Below, piece after piece: positions 8,435 through 18,062 of a stretch of 64,000 nt of DNA (positions are counted from its first letter, which is position 1; each line of letters opens with the position of its first letter). Location: positions 54,380 through 118,379 of the forward strand of contig CAILUU010000055.1 of assembly GCA_903837525.1 (NCBI GenBank), written 5' to 3'. Position numbers and translations under genes: made by a program. The notes beneath the pieces were generated by a model that ran no database searches, was not told where the DNA came from, and worked only from the letters and a program-made list of their open reading frames with translations. Source of the stretch: an uncultured Bacteroidota bacterium. GTDB taxonomy: Bacteria > Bacteroidota > Bacteroidia > Chitinophagales > Chitinophagaceae.

Positions 8435-11400
8435 ATGTCTACAAAAAAACAATCACAAAAGGGGCTACAGTTTAGCCGGCAATTTACCCAAGAGGGTGTA
8501 AGTCCATACAATATGTTCGACTATGATTATCGAACATCCGTAATTAAAAACCCTACCGGCGAAGTGGTGTTTCAAATGGATAATGTAGAGGTTCCAAAAC
8601 AATGGAGCCAAATTGCTACAGATATATTAGCACAAAAATATTTTAGAAAAGCTGGTGTACCCAATGAGGATGGTACAACAGGAAGAGAAACAACTGTGAA
8701 ACAAGTTGCCCATCGTATGGCTCATTGCTGGCGAGTATGGGGCGAAAGATATAATTATTTTGTAACCCCTAAAGATGCAGAAATTTTTTACGATGAGTTG
8801 GTGTACTCTATATTAAATCAAGCCTGTGTGCCTAACAGTCCACAATGGTTTAATACAGGCTTACACGAAGTGTATGGCATTACAGGAAAACCACAAGGGC
8901 ATTATTATGTAGATGCAATTGATGGCGTATTAAAAAAATCGGCAAACGCCTACGAACGACCACAGCCACATGCTTGCTTTATTTTAAGTGTAGATGATGA
9001 TTTGGTTAACGAAGGTGGTATTATGGATTTGTGGGTACGTGAAGCTAGAATTTTTAAATACGGAAGTGGCGTAGGTACAAACTTTAGTAGCATACGTGGC
9101 GAAGGGGAAAAATTAAGTGGCGGTGGTACAAGTAGTGGCTTAATGAGTTTTTTAAAAATTGGAGATAGAGCAGCGGGTGCAATAAAAAGTGGTGGTACCA
9201 CTCGTAGAGCCGCTAAAATGGTTTGCTTAGATTTAGACCATCCAGAGATTGAAGAATTTGTAAGTTGGAAAACTAAAGAAGAAGATAAAGTAGCTGCGTT
9301 AATTGCTGCAGGTTATGCAAGCGATTACGAAGGCGAAGCATACAAAACGGTTAGCGGACAAAACAGTAACAACTCTGTACGTATACCAAATAGTTTCTTT
9401 AAAGTGTTAGATGAAGGAGGAGAATGGGAATTAAAAGGAAGAAGCGATGGACGTACAATGCGTAAAGTAAGTGCACAAGATTTATGGGATAAAATTAACC
9501 ATGCCGCTTGGCGTTGTGCAGATCCTGGAACACAATACGATACTACCATTAACGAATGGCATACTTGCCCTGAAGGTGGACCAATAAGAGCAAGTAACCC
9601 TTGCAGTGAGTACATGTTTTTAGATAACACCGCTTGTAATTTAGCTAGTGTAAATCTTCGTCAGTTTTTTGATGAGAGCACCAATACATTTAATGTAGAA
9701 GGGTTTGAACATACTTGCCGTTTATGGACAACCGTGTTAGAAATTTCTGTATTAATGGCACAGTTTCCTAGTAAAGAAGTAGCACAATTAAGTTACGATT
9801 ATCGTACACTTGGTTTAGGTTATGCAAACTTAGGAAGTATGCTTATGGTATTAGGCATTGCTTACGATAGCGAAGAGGCAAGAGGCATTGCAGGAGCTAT
9901 TACGGCTATTATGACAGGGGTTGCCTACAAAACATCGGCAGAGTTAGCAAGTTTCCTTGGTGCTTTTAGTAAGTACAAGGATAATAAAACTCATATGCTA
10001 CGTGTAATGCGTAACCACCGTGCCGCTGCATACGATGCACAAGATGCGTTTGAAGGAATTGAAATAAAACCACAAGGAATTCAAGCAAAATATTGCCCTG
10101 ATTATTTATTGAAGGCAGCAACCAAAGCATGGGACGATGCCGTGCAAATGGGAGAAAAATATGGTTACCGTAATGCACAAACTACTGTAATTGCACCAAC
10201 AGGTACAATTGGCTTAGTAATGGATTGCGATACCACTGGCGTTGAACCTGATTTTGCGTTGGTTAAATTTAAAAAATTAAGTGGTGGTGGTTATTTTAAA
10301 ATAATCAACCAAAGTGTGCCAGCAGCTTTACGTAATTTAAAATATACCGAAGAGCAAATTGAAAAAATTGTAAATTATGCAAAAGGCCATGCCACATTAA
10401 ATGGAGCTCCATATATTAATTCAGCTTCTTTATTAGCCAAAGGATTTACACAAGCCGAATTAGATAAAATAGAAACTACATTAGGCAGTGCTTTTGAAAT
10501 TGGTTTTGTATTTAATGTATATGCATTTGGCGAAGAAACTATGCAGCGCCTTGGCTTTAAACCATCGGAGTACAACGATTTTGGATGGAGTATGTTAGAA
10601 GCGCTAGGCTATAGCGATGAGGAAATAGAAGCAGCCAACATCTTTGTTTGTGGAACAATGACCGTAGAAGGTGCTCCAGAATTAAAGGACGAACATTTAT
10701 CTATTTTTGATTGTGCCAACAAGTGTGGCCAAATAGGGCAACGTTACATACATGCACATGGGCATATACGTATGATGGGTGCAGCACAACCTTTTTTAAG
10801 TGGTGCAATATCTAAAACAATTAATTTACCAAACGAGGCAACAGTAGAAGAAATTGCAGACTCTTACAGAATGAGTTGGGAGTTAGGTTTAAAGGCTTGT
10901 GCATTATATAGAGATGGTAGTAAATTAAGCCAACCACTAAGCAATAAATCGGATAAGAAAAAGAAATTAGATGATGTAATTAGCGAAGATAAAGCGGCCG
11001 AGTTAGCAGCAAATATTTCTACAATTGTAGATATGGGTAAGCTAACGATTGATGAGTTGTTAGATGAAATGAATAAGAGAGTACAAAGCAGTGCAGATAC
11101 ATCTTTAAAGCGTCAACTAGCTATGATTGTAGAGCGTAGAGCTTTACCAGCAAAGCGTAGAGGCTTTACACAAAAAGCAAAAATAAATGGGCAAGCCTTG
11201 TTTTTACGTACAGGTGAATATAATGATGGAACCTTAGGAGAAATTTTTATAGACATGGCTAAAGAAGGAGCTACTATGAGAAGTATGCTTAACTGTTTTG
11301 CCATTGCTATTTCTATAGGGTTACAATATGGTGTTCCACTAGAAGAGTACGTAGAAAAATTTGTGTTCACTCGTTTTGAACCAGCAGGAATGGTAGAGCA

Positions 11401-11797
11401 TCCAAACATTAAATCAACAACTTCTATCATCGACTTTATGTTCCGTTCCTTAGCGTACGAATATTTAGGCCGTAACGATTTAGTTCATGTATTAGACAAG
11501 CCAGAGGTACAGAACTTAGGCAACGAACCTTGGGATATAGACACACCAACCATTGGCGAACGTAAGCAAGAGCTTAGCGATGTACGAATTGTTGCCAGCG
11601 TAGTACCAGTCGCAACCAAGGCAGAGCATAGAATGGCAAGCACAAAGCCAAGCTTTAACCCGATGGATGCTGTAAACGCTGCTGCTAAAAGCATGCAAAG
11701 CGATGCACCAGCTTGTAACACTTGCGGCCACATTACAGTACGAAGCGGTACTTGCTACAAATGTTTAAATTGTGGCAATAGTATGGGATGTAGTTAA
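8435..11797 (+). CDS. nrdJ: vitamin B12-dependent (class II) ribonucleotide reductase
   Basis: NSPQWFNTGL, SNPCSEYMFLDNTACNLASVNL, APTGTIGLVMDCDTTGVEPDFALVKFKKL, C-terminal CNTCGHITVRSGTCYKCLNCGNSMGCS. Confidence 0.96.
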   Translation: MSTKKQSQKGLQFSRQFTQEGVSPYNMFDYDYRTSVIKNPTGEVVFQMDNVEVPKQWSQIATDILAQKYFRKAGVPNEDGTTGRETTVKQVAHRMAHCWRVWGERYNYFVTPKDAEIFYDELVYSILNQACVPNSPQWFNTGLHEVYGITGKPQGHYYVDAIDGVLKKSANAYERPQPHACFILSVDDDLVNEGGIMDLWVREARIFKYGSGVGTNFSSIRGEGEKLSGGGTSSGLMSFLKIGDRAAGAIKSGGTTRRAAKMVCLDLDHPEIEEFVSWKTKEEDKVAALIAAGYASDYEGEAYKTVSGQNSNNSVRIPNSFFKVLDEGGEWELKGRSDGRTMRKVSAQDLWDKINHAAWRCADPGTQYDTTINEWHTCPEGGPIRASNPCSEYMFLDNTACNLASVNLRQFFDESTNTFNVEGFEHTCRLWTTVLEISVLMAQFPSKEVAQLSYDYRTLGLGYANLGSMLMVLGIAYDSEEARGIAGAITAIMTGVAYKTSAELASFLGAFSKYKDNKTHMLRVMRNHRAAAYDAQDAFEGIEIKPQGIQAKYCPDYLLKAATKAWDDAVQMGEKYGYRNAQTTVIAPTGTIGLVMDCDTTGVEPDFALVKFKKLSGGGYFKIINQSVPAALRNLKYTEEQIEKIVNYAKGHATLNGAPYINSASLLAKGFTQAELDKIETTLGSAFEIGFVFNVYAFGEETMQRLGFKPSEYNDFGWSMLEALGYSDEEIEAANIFVCGTMTVEGAPELKDEHLSIFDCANKCGQIGQRYIHAHGHIRMMGAAQPFLSGAISKTINLPNEATVEEIADSYRMSWELGLKACALYRDGSKLSQPLSNKSDKKKKLDDVISEDKAAELAANISTIVDMGKLTIDELLDEMNKRVQSSADTSLKRQLAMIVERRALPAKRRGFTQKAKINGQALFLRTGEYNDGTLGEIFIDMAKEGATMRSMLNCFAIAISIGLQYGVPLEEYVEKFVFTRFEPAGMVEHPNIKSTTSIIDFMFRSLAYEYLGRNDLVHVLDKPEVQNLGNEPWDIDTPTIGERKQELSDVRIVASVVPVATKAEHRMASTKPSFNPMDAVNAAAKSMQSDAPACNTCGHITVRSGTCYKCLNCGNSMGCS

Positions 11798-11851
11798 ACC
11801 CCAAATGCTTAAAGGGCATTAAAAAATTTAGATAACATAAGCACAATAAAA

Positions 11852-11882
11852 AAACCATCAGTTTAAAAGCTGGTGGTTTTTT
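11852..11882 (+). terminator. intrinsic terminator after nrdJ
   Basis: AAACCATCAG/CTGGTGGTTT stem (one wobble) plus T-run. Confidence 0.75.
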
Positions 11883-11917
11883 GTATAAAGAATAGTAATA
11901 TAAATTAAATCCTGTAT

Positions 11918-12255
11918 TTATTTCTTATTCACAAAATCCCTCAAATAACTACAGCTATTAAATGCCTCTTTGTACAAATGTTTTGTTGCATTGGCTTTAT
12001 CCGTTTTTACTAATCCTTGTAAGCGTAGCATTTCTTGAGCAAATACTAGCTTTGATATTGTAAATTTTTTCTCAGTTGGCAATTGTTCTTCTAAATCGTA
12101 CAATAAATCTATTCCACTTGTGCTACCCATTACATAATTGCTGCCATACGTCTTATCTGCTGTACCATAAGCTAATGCCTCTTTATATACATCCCCTTGC
12201 TTATTGTAACGTTCGGCTAGTATAGTGTTAAAAAGATAACAAAAGCATCAACTTA
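11918..12255 (-). pseudogene. truncated remnant of a secreted/helical repeat-type protein (no start codon in frame)
   Basis: Frame stays open upstream of the listed ATG: YLFNTILAERYNKQGDVYKEALAYGTADKTYGSNYVMGSTSGIDLLYDLEEQLP...; a TGA closes the 5' side without a convincing start or signal peptide. Confidence 0.4.
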
Positions 12256-12303
12256 AAAAAATAGACTTTGTTTGTATCTTTACGCATATTCAATTTCAAA
12301 TTT

Positions 12304-13665
12304 ATGCCAATTAAAAAACTATTTGTTGCTTTATTTTTAATCGTATCAACAACTTTATTTGCACAACCAAAAAATGGTATTGTTAGTGGCCCTTGGGCTG
12401 GTAATGTGGAGTTGCGTAATGCTAGTATTTGGGTAGAAGTTACACCAAATGTGAAAGCTGTTGCCGTAAATTATACTATGGCAGGCGGCATCCCCCAACT
12501 AAAAAAATATACGGGTGAATTAGGTAAAGATTTTAATCCACTTAAAATAGAATTGAATGGCCTTGAAATGAATAAAACGTATAGTTACACTGTACTAATT
12601 GATGGCAAACCCATTAAAACAAACTACCCAACACAATTTACTACCAAAGAACTTTGGCAGTTTAGAAAGCCAGCACCGGACTTTAGTTTTTTAACAGGCA
12701 GCTGCTCCTACTTTAATGAACCGGTTTTCGATAGGCCTGGAAAGCCCTACGGTGGGGACTCTTCTATATTTGAAACAATGGCAAATACACCGGCAAATTT
12801 TCATTTGTGGTTGGGCGATAATTGGTACACCAGAGAGGTTGATTATTTTACACCATGGGGTTTAAATTATAGAGCAAGTAGAGATAGAAGTTTGCCAATA
12901 CTTCAAAAATTTTGGGCAAGTATGCCGCAATACGCCATTTGGGATGACCATGATTTTGGGCCGAATGATGGCAACAGTAGTTTTGTATTTAAGGACGAAA
13001 GTAGAGAAGTATTTAAAAACTATTGGCTTAACCCCAGCTATGGCGAAAATGGAAAAGGGGTGTACACTAAATTTAGTTTTAGCGATGTTGATTTCTTTTT
13101 ATTAGATGATCGTTTTTTTAGAGATGCTGATAATTTACCCGATAGTATAAATGGACAACCAAACACACAAAAAAGAATGTATGGAGATGAGCAGCTGCGT
13201 TGGTTGCAAAATGCATTGGCAACCAGTAGTGCAACCTTTAAAATTATAGCAACGGGTAGTCAGGTATTAAACCCTTATAGCCCTTACGATTGTGTACGAA
13301 GTTTTCCTGTTGATTATAGTATGCTAATGAAAACAATTAGTGAAAATAAAATTAATGGCGTTTTATTTTTTACTGGCGATAGGCACCATAGCGAAGTAAT
13401 TAAGCAAGAGAGAAATGGAACATATCCGTTGTATGATGTAACTGTATCGCCCTATACAAGCGGTACACACAAATTTAGTGGCCCCGAAAAAAATAATATT
13501 GCTAGAGTATTTGGATTAGATGAAAAACAAAATTTTGGCAAAGTAAGTGTTACAGGTAAAGCAAAAGAAAGAGTTTTAAAAGTTGATTTTATTGGCACCA
13601 AAGGCGAAAATTTAGGGCAATGGAGTGTTAGTGAAAAAGAATTGAAAACACCAAAAGCAAATTAA
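12304..13665 (+). CDS. alkaline phosphatase D (PhoD-like) family secreted metallophosphatase
   Basis: Start re-assigned to ATG 12304 (MPIKKLFVALFLIVSTTLFAQ signal peptide); GSCSYFNEP, WLGDNWYTRE, YAIWDDHDFGPND, FFTGDRHHSE. Confidence 0.88.
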   Translation: MPIKKLFVALFLIVSTTLFAQPKNGIVSGPWAGNVELRNASIWVEVTPNVKAVAVNYTMAGGIPQLKKYTGELGKDFNPLKIELNGLEMNKTYSYTVLIDGKPIKTNYPTQFTTKELWQFRKPAPDFSFLTGSCSYFNEPVFDRPGKPYGGDSSIFETMANTPANFHLWLGDNWYTREVDYFTPWGLNYRASRDRSLPILQKFWASMPQYAIWDDHDFGPNDGNSSFVFKDESREVFKNYWLNPSYGENGKGVYTKFSFSDVDFFLLDDRFFRDADNLPDSINGQPNTQKRMYGDEQLRWLQNALATSSATFKIIATGSQVLNPYSPYDCVRSFPVDYSMLMKTISENKINGVLFFTGDRHHSEVIKQERNGTYPLYDVTVSPYTSGTHKFSGPEKNNIARVFGLDEKQNFGKVSVTGKAKERVLKVDFIGTKGENLGQWSVSEKELKTPKAN

Positions 13666-13749
13666 ATAACACAATTTCGCTAAACGGCGGCAATGTAATA
13701 AATGAAAAATTAGAGCAAGATTCCACCATCTACTATTTATCTTTATACC

Positions 13750-14229
13750 ATGATATCTAATTATTTTACGTACAATAAAGGGAAAGTTTTACAAGCCTTA
13801 CGTTATCATTTTATTACTCGTAAAGAAATAAAAATAATGATGATATTGGTAAATGTATTTTCAATAGTATCTGCTGCACTTTTTTTCTTTAAAAAAATAA
13901 CACCACTAGCGTTTTTAGTAAGTGCAATTTTGTGGTTTTCCTTAATGATTTTATTTTGGTTTTTACTACCAAAAATGATTTATAGAAAAGCACAAACTTT
14001 TCAGGATACGTTTAAAGCTATTATTAACGAAGATGAGTTTGCTTTAGAAAATGAAAGAGGTCGAAAAGGATGGGCTTGGCAACAGTTTAGTACGTTTATA
14101 GAAAGCCCGCATTTTTTTCATTTGTATTTTAACAGCCGTAGTTTTTTTATTGTGCCTAAAGAAGCATTTGATGGCGATGCTGAGCATGAAGCTAGAAGAT
14201 TATTTAAGGAAAAAATAAAAGGCAAATAG
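13750..14229 (+). CDS. YcxB-like membrane protein
   Basis: Two TM segments followed by FSTFIESPHFFHLYFNSRSFFIVPKEAF. Confidence 0.75.
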   Translation: MISNYFTYNKGKVLQALRYHFITRKEIKIMMILVNVFSIVSAALFFFKKITPLAFLVSAILWFSLMILFWFLLPKMIYRKAQTFQDTFKAIINEDEFALENERGRKGWAWQQFSTFIESPHFFHLYFNSRSFFIVPKEAFDGDAEHEARRLFKEKIKGK

Positions 14230-14247
14230 GGAGTAGAAAGTAGAGCG
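14227..14247. repeat. 7-nt array TAGGGAG/TAGAAAG/TAGAGCG
   Basis: Begins at the stop codon of the preceding CDS. Confidence 0.55.
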
Positions 14248-14352
14248 TATTTAGTTAATAATAGTGATATAATTATTGGTTCAATAAATATAACTTTTTT
14301 TATAAAAATTATTATTTTAATTCCTTAAAATCTTATTACTAAATTCCGTTTC

Positions 14353-14514
14353 TTATTTTTTAGAAAAGATAAATAAAGCGATAGCAATTATAACTATTAT
14401 TAGTACTATAGTTCCACAACCAGAACCTAAAGTATCTAAAAAATTATCTCCTTTGTTTCTTGATAATAGCCCAATAATGAATGCTACGATTATAATTCCA
14501 ATTAAAAATTCCAT
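14353..14514 (-). CDS. 53-aa small membrane protein (not in the supplied ORF track)
   Basis: ATG at 14514: MEFLIGIIIVAFIIGLLSRNKGDNFLDTLGSGCGTIVLIIVIIAIALFIFSKK*; two hydrophobic helices joined by a Gly-rich turn. Confidence 0.6.
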   Translation of the reverse strand: MEFLIGIIIVAFIIGLLSRNKGDNFLDTLGSGCGTIVLIIVIIAIALFIFSKK

Positions 14515-14654
14515 ATAAAATATTAAAAATTATTATTAAAGTTTAAACAAGCATAAAAAAAATATTGAAGTCTGAAGTATTCAAACGTCTAATTATTAAT
14601 AATTTACGAAAAAGGTTAATTATTTATTGTTTAATCCATTTCAAATACTATAAT

Positions 14655-14689
14655 CTGACTACTAAAGACTAATTACTTACTACTATTTT
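14655..14689. repeat. 7-nt array CTGACTA/CTAAAGA/CTAATTA/CTTACTA/CTATTTT
   Basis: Five heptamers sharing leading CT; ends 1 nt before the 3' boundary of the GNAT CDS. Confidence 0.6.
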
Positions 14690-14690
14690 A

Positions 14691-15119
14691 TCAAAGTTTT
14701 TTCTCCATTACATAGTGTGGCAAAGTAACTTCTTCAAACTCATTTCCGATAGCTTTGTAGCCTAATTTTTCATAAAAGCCCATGGCATTTTTGCGGGCAT
14801 GCATCATTAGTTTTTTGTACCCTTTATCTCTAGCTAAGGTTTCGGCAAAGTTCATAAGGCTTGCACCAATACCTTTTCCTTGTACATTATTTTGCACCGC
14901 CATTTGGCGTAATTTAAGCGTTTTGTTATCAGTTTTTGTGAGTAAACAGCAGGCCAAAATTTGGTCTTCGTCAAAGGCCCCAATTAATATATCTTCTTTT
15001 TCTTTAGCCAGTTCATCGGGTGTAAAAGTTAAGCCCAAAGGGCGGCGTAGCATATCGTTACGCAAATTTACCATTTGCTCATACTCCTTTGTACCGTGGT
15101 CTATTTGCTTTAAGGCCAT
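14691..15119 (-). CDS. GNAT family N-acetyltransferase
   Basis: LRQMAVQNNVQGKGIGASLMNFAETLARDKGYKKLMMHARKNAMGFYEKLGY. Confidence 0.9.
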   Translation of the reverse strand: MALKQIDHGTKEYEQMVNLRNDMLRRPLGLTFTPDELAKEKEDILIGAFDEDQILACCLLTKTDNKTLKLRQMAVQNNVQGKGIGASLMNFAETLARDKGYKKLMMHARKNAMGFYEKLGYKAIGNEFEEVTLPHYVMEKKL

Positions 15120-15284
15120 AACAAATTGTTTAGTTTTTTGGTAAGTTTAGGCTAGTAGGATTTACAATATACATTTTTTTTGAAAAATTACCCATTTTCG
15201 GGTGCTTTTTTCATTCATATATATTTCTTTGTGTTTATTACAAAAAGTATATTTTTGCGTTAGTAAAAACTAAATTTTATTATC

Positions 15285-15521
15285 ATGTCAGACATTGCAA
15301 CAAGAGTAAAGAAAATTATTGTTGACAAATTAGGGGTAGATGAAGCAGAGGTAACTCCAGAAGCTTCTTTTACAAATGATTTAGGTGCCGATAGTTTGGA
15401 CACAGTTGAATTAATTATGGAATTTGAAAAGGAATTTAATATTTCTATTCCCGATGAACAAGCTGAAACCATAACTACTGTTGGCCAAGCTAATACTTAC
15501 TTGGAGGAGCACGCTAAGTAA
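15285..15521 (+). CDS. acpP: acyl carrier protein
   Basis: [53 protein letters not shown] with DSL phosphopantetheine site. Confidence 0.98.
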   Translation: MSDIATRVKKIIVDKLGVDEAEVTPEASFTNDLGADSLDTVELIMEFEKEFNISIPDEQAETITTVGQANTYLEEHAK

Positions 15522-15553
15522 TTAAAAACTATTAACGATCACAGGCAAATTTT

Positions 15554-16807
15554 ATGGATTTAAAACGAGTTGTAGTAACCGGATTAGGTGCCCTTACTCC
15601 ATTAGGTAAAAGTGTAGCCGAGTATTGGCAAGCTTTGGAAGATGGTGTAAGTGGGTGCGATGACATTAAACAATTCGATTGCAGCAAGTTTAAAACTAGG
15701 TTTGCCTGTGAGGTTAAAGATTTTGACCCCACCACGTATTTAGATAGAAAAGAAGCCCGAAAAATGGATCGTTATTGTCAGTTTGCTTTAATAGCAAGCG
15801 ATGAAGCAGTAAAAGATGCTGGCATTACCAAAGAAAATGTTGATGCCGATAGAGTAGGCGTAATTTTTGCAAGCGGAATTGGTGGGCTAATTACTTTTCA
15901 AGAAGAGGTAATAAACTTTGCCTCTGGCGATGGTACACCACGTTTTAATCCTTTCTTTATTCCAAAAATGATTTTGGATATTGCTGCAGGGCAAATATCT
16001 ATGCGTCACGGATTTAGAGGGCCAAACTATGCTGTAGTTTCTGCTTGTGCAAGTAGTACTAATGCCATTATAGATTCGTTTGATGTAATACGATTAGGCA
16101 AAGCCGATATTGTACTTACTGGGGGTAGTGAAGCGGTCATAAGTGCAAGTGGTATGGGAGGCTTTAATGCTATGAAAGCACTTAGCGAAAGAAACGACGA
16201 CCCTAAAACAGCAAGCCGCCCATTTGATAAAGATCGAGATGGATTTGTTATGGGAGAAGGTAGTGGTGCCCTAGTGTTGGAAAGTCTTGAGCATGCCCTT
16301 GCCCGAGGTGCAAAAATTTATTGCGAAATTGCTGGTGGTGGTGCAACTGCCGATGCTCATCATATTACAGCCCCACACCCCGAGGGTTTAGGTGCCAATA
16401 ATGTAATGAAAGTAGCATTGAAAGATGCTAATATGCAACCTACCCAAATTGATTATATAAATGTACATGGCACAAGCACCCCACTGGGTGATATTGCCGA
16501 AACAAAAGCTATACTAAACGTTTTTGGCGACCATGCTTACAACTTAAACATAAGCAGTACAAAAAGTATGACAGGCCATTGCCTTGGTGCAGCCGGTGCT
16601 TTAGAAGCCTTAGCTTGTATAATGGCGGTTTATAAAGATATTATACCTCCAACTATAAACCACTTTACCGACGATCCCGAGCTTGACCCCAAGCTAAACT
16701 TTACTTTCCATAAAGCACAAAACAAAACTGTAAATGCAGCACTTAGCAATACGTTCGGTTTTGGCGGCCATAATGCAAGTGTAATTGTAAAGAAGTATAA
16801 GGGGTAG
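15554..16807 (+). CDS. fabF: beta-ketoacyl-ACP synthase II
   Basis: MDLKRVVVTGLGALTPLG..., SACASSTNAI active-site Cys, NVHGTSTPLGD, KSMTGHCLGAAGA. Confidence 0.98.
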   Translation: MDLKRVVVTGLGALTPLGKSVAEYWQALEDGVSGCDDIKQFDCSKFKTRFACEVKDFDPTTYLDRKEARKMDRYCQFALIASDEAVKDAGITKENVDADRVGVIFASGIGGLITFQEEVINFASGDGTPRFNPFFIPKMILDIAAGQISMRHGFRGPNYAVVSACASSTNAIIDSFDVIRLGKADIVLTGGSEAVISASGMGGFNAMKALSERNDDPKTASRPFDKDRDGFVMGEGSGALVLESLEHALARGAKIYCEIAGGGATADAHHITAPHPEGLGANNVMKVALKDANMQPTQIDYINVHGTSTPLGDIAETKAILNVFGDHAYNLNISSTKSMTGHCLGAAGALEALACIMAVYKDIIPPTINHFTDDPELDPKLNFTFHKAQNKTVNAALSNTFGFGGHNASVIVKKYKG

Positions 16808-17124
16808 AAGTACAACACTATTTTTCTTAGCTAAATTTTAGTGAACTATTTGTTTTGATAGCGGCCTACTCATGCCATTTACGTATCCATAACTTATTGC
16901 CTACCTTATCAACTATTTTTGAAAACTATATTATAGTTACTTAAGTAAAAAATATAAAGCTAAAATAAATACTTGGCCTTTTTTTGAAAATTTATGACTG
17001 TGATTGGCTGAATTATTGAATAATACTATATTAATTACTATTTAAAAGTGTGGAGAATTCTTAACAAGTAATTAAGTGTTAAAATCAACAAAATATTGCA
17101 TCTTTGTTACTTAATAATTACATA

Positions 17125-18057
17125 ATGAAGAAATTATTTAGTCTCCTATTTTTGCTGCCATTTTTTGCTATGGCACAAGAAAAAATAATTAATCATACCG
17201 TAGCCCCAAAAGAAAGTTATAGCAGCATTGGTCGTTTGTACAATATTAATGGACGAGAATTAGCTAATTACAACAATTTAGAATACGAAAAAGGATTAGC
17301 TATTGGTCAAGTTTTAAAAGTGCTTGTTAAAGAAGGTACACCAATAGTCGCTCAACAACCCATTATAAAAACTGAAACGGTTATTCCAAAAAATACACCA
17401 AGTGTGAAGCCAAATGGCGAAGCTATCTACCATAGTGTAGCCTCAAAAGAAACTTTATATGGCGTAAGTAAAAAATATAATGTTTCTATAGCAGATATTA
17501 AAAAATGGAACAGTTTAACAGTAGATGACTTAAGTGAAGGTGCAAAAATTATTGTAGGTTATTCAGGTACTAATAGTAAAGCTGTAACTATCGTTAAAAA
17601 AGAAGTAGCTCCCGAGGAAGTTAAAAACCCAGTAATTGAAACACCTAAAGTAACAGAAGTTAAAAAAATAGAACCTGCAAATGAAATAAAACCTATTGCT
17701 ACAACAATAAGTGTAAAAAGTATAGGTACTGGGTTTGATGGCGGTTTCTTTAAAACAGCATTTGATACAAAAGAAGGTTGGGAAGTAACCAAAGAAAATG
17801 GCACTGCTGCCGTATTTAAAAGTACTAGCGGTTGGGATGATGGAAAATATTATTGCTTACACAATAGTGCTGTACAAGGCTCCATTGCAAAAATTACAAA
17901 TAATGCCAACGGTAAAATTATTTATGCAAAAGTGCTTGATTTAATACCCGATATAAAACAAAATTCGGGTATAGTTTTGCGTATAAGTAATGCCGCAGCT
18001 AGTGAGTTAGGTGTTGTCGAAAATCAGTTTGATTGCACTATTAATTATTCAAAATAA
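17125..18057 (+). CDS. secreted LysM domain protein (two LysM repeats, C-terminal conserved domain)
   Basis: Start re-assigned to ATG 17125 (MKKLFSLLFLLPFFAMAQ); HTVAPKESYSSIGRLYNINGRELANYNNL and HSVASKETLYGVSKKYNVSIADIKKWNSL. Confidence 0.85.
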   Translation: MKKLFSLLFLLPFFAMAQEKIINHTVAPKESYSSIGRLYNINGRELANYNNLEYEKGLAIGQVLKVLVKEGTPIVAQQPIIKTETVIPKNTPSVKPNGEAIYHSVASKETLYGVSKKYNVSIADIKKWNSLTVDDLSEGAKIIVGYSGTNSKAVTIVKKEVAPEEVKNPVIETPKVTEVKKIEPANEIKPIATTISVKSIGTGFDGGFFKTAFDTKEGWEVTKENGTAAVFKSTSGWDDGKYYCLHNSAVQGSIAKITNNANGKIIYAKVLDLIPDIKQNSGIVLRISNAAASELGVVENQFDCTINYSK

Positions 18058-18062
18058 AAAAA

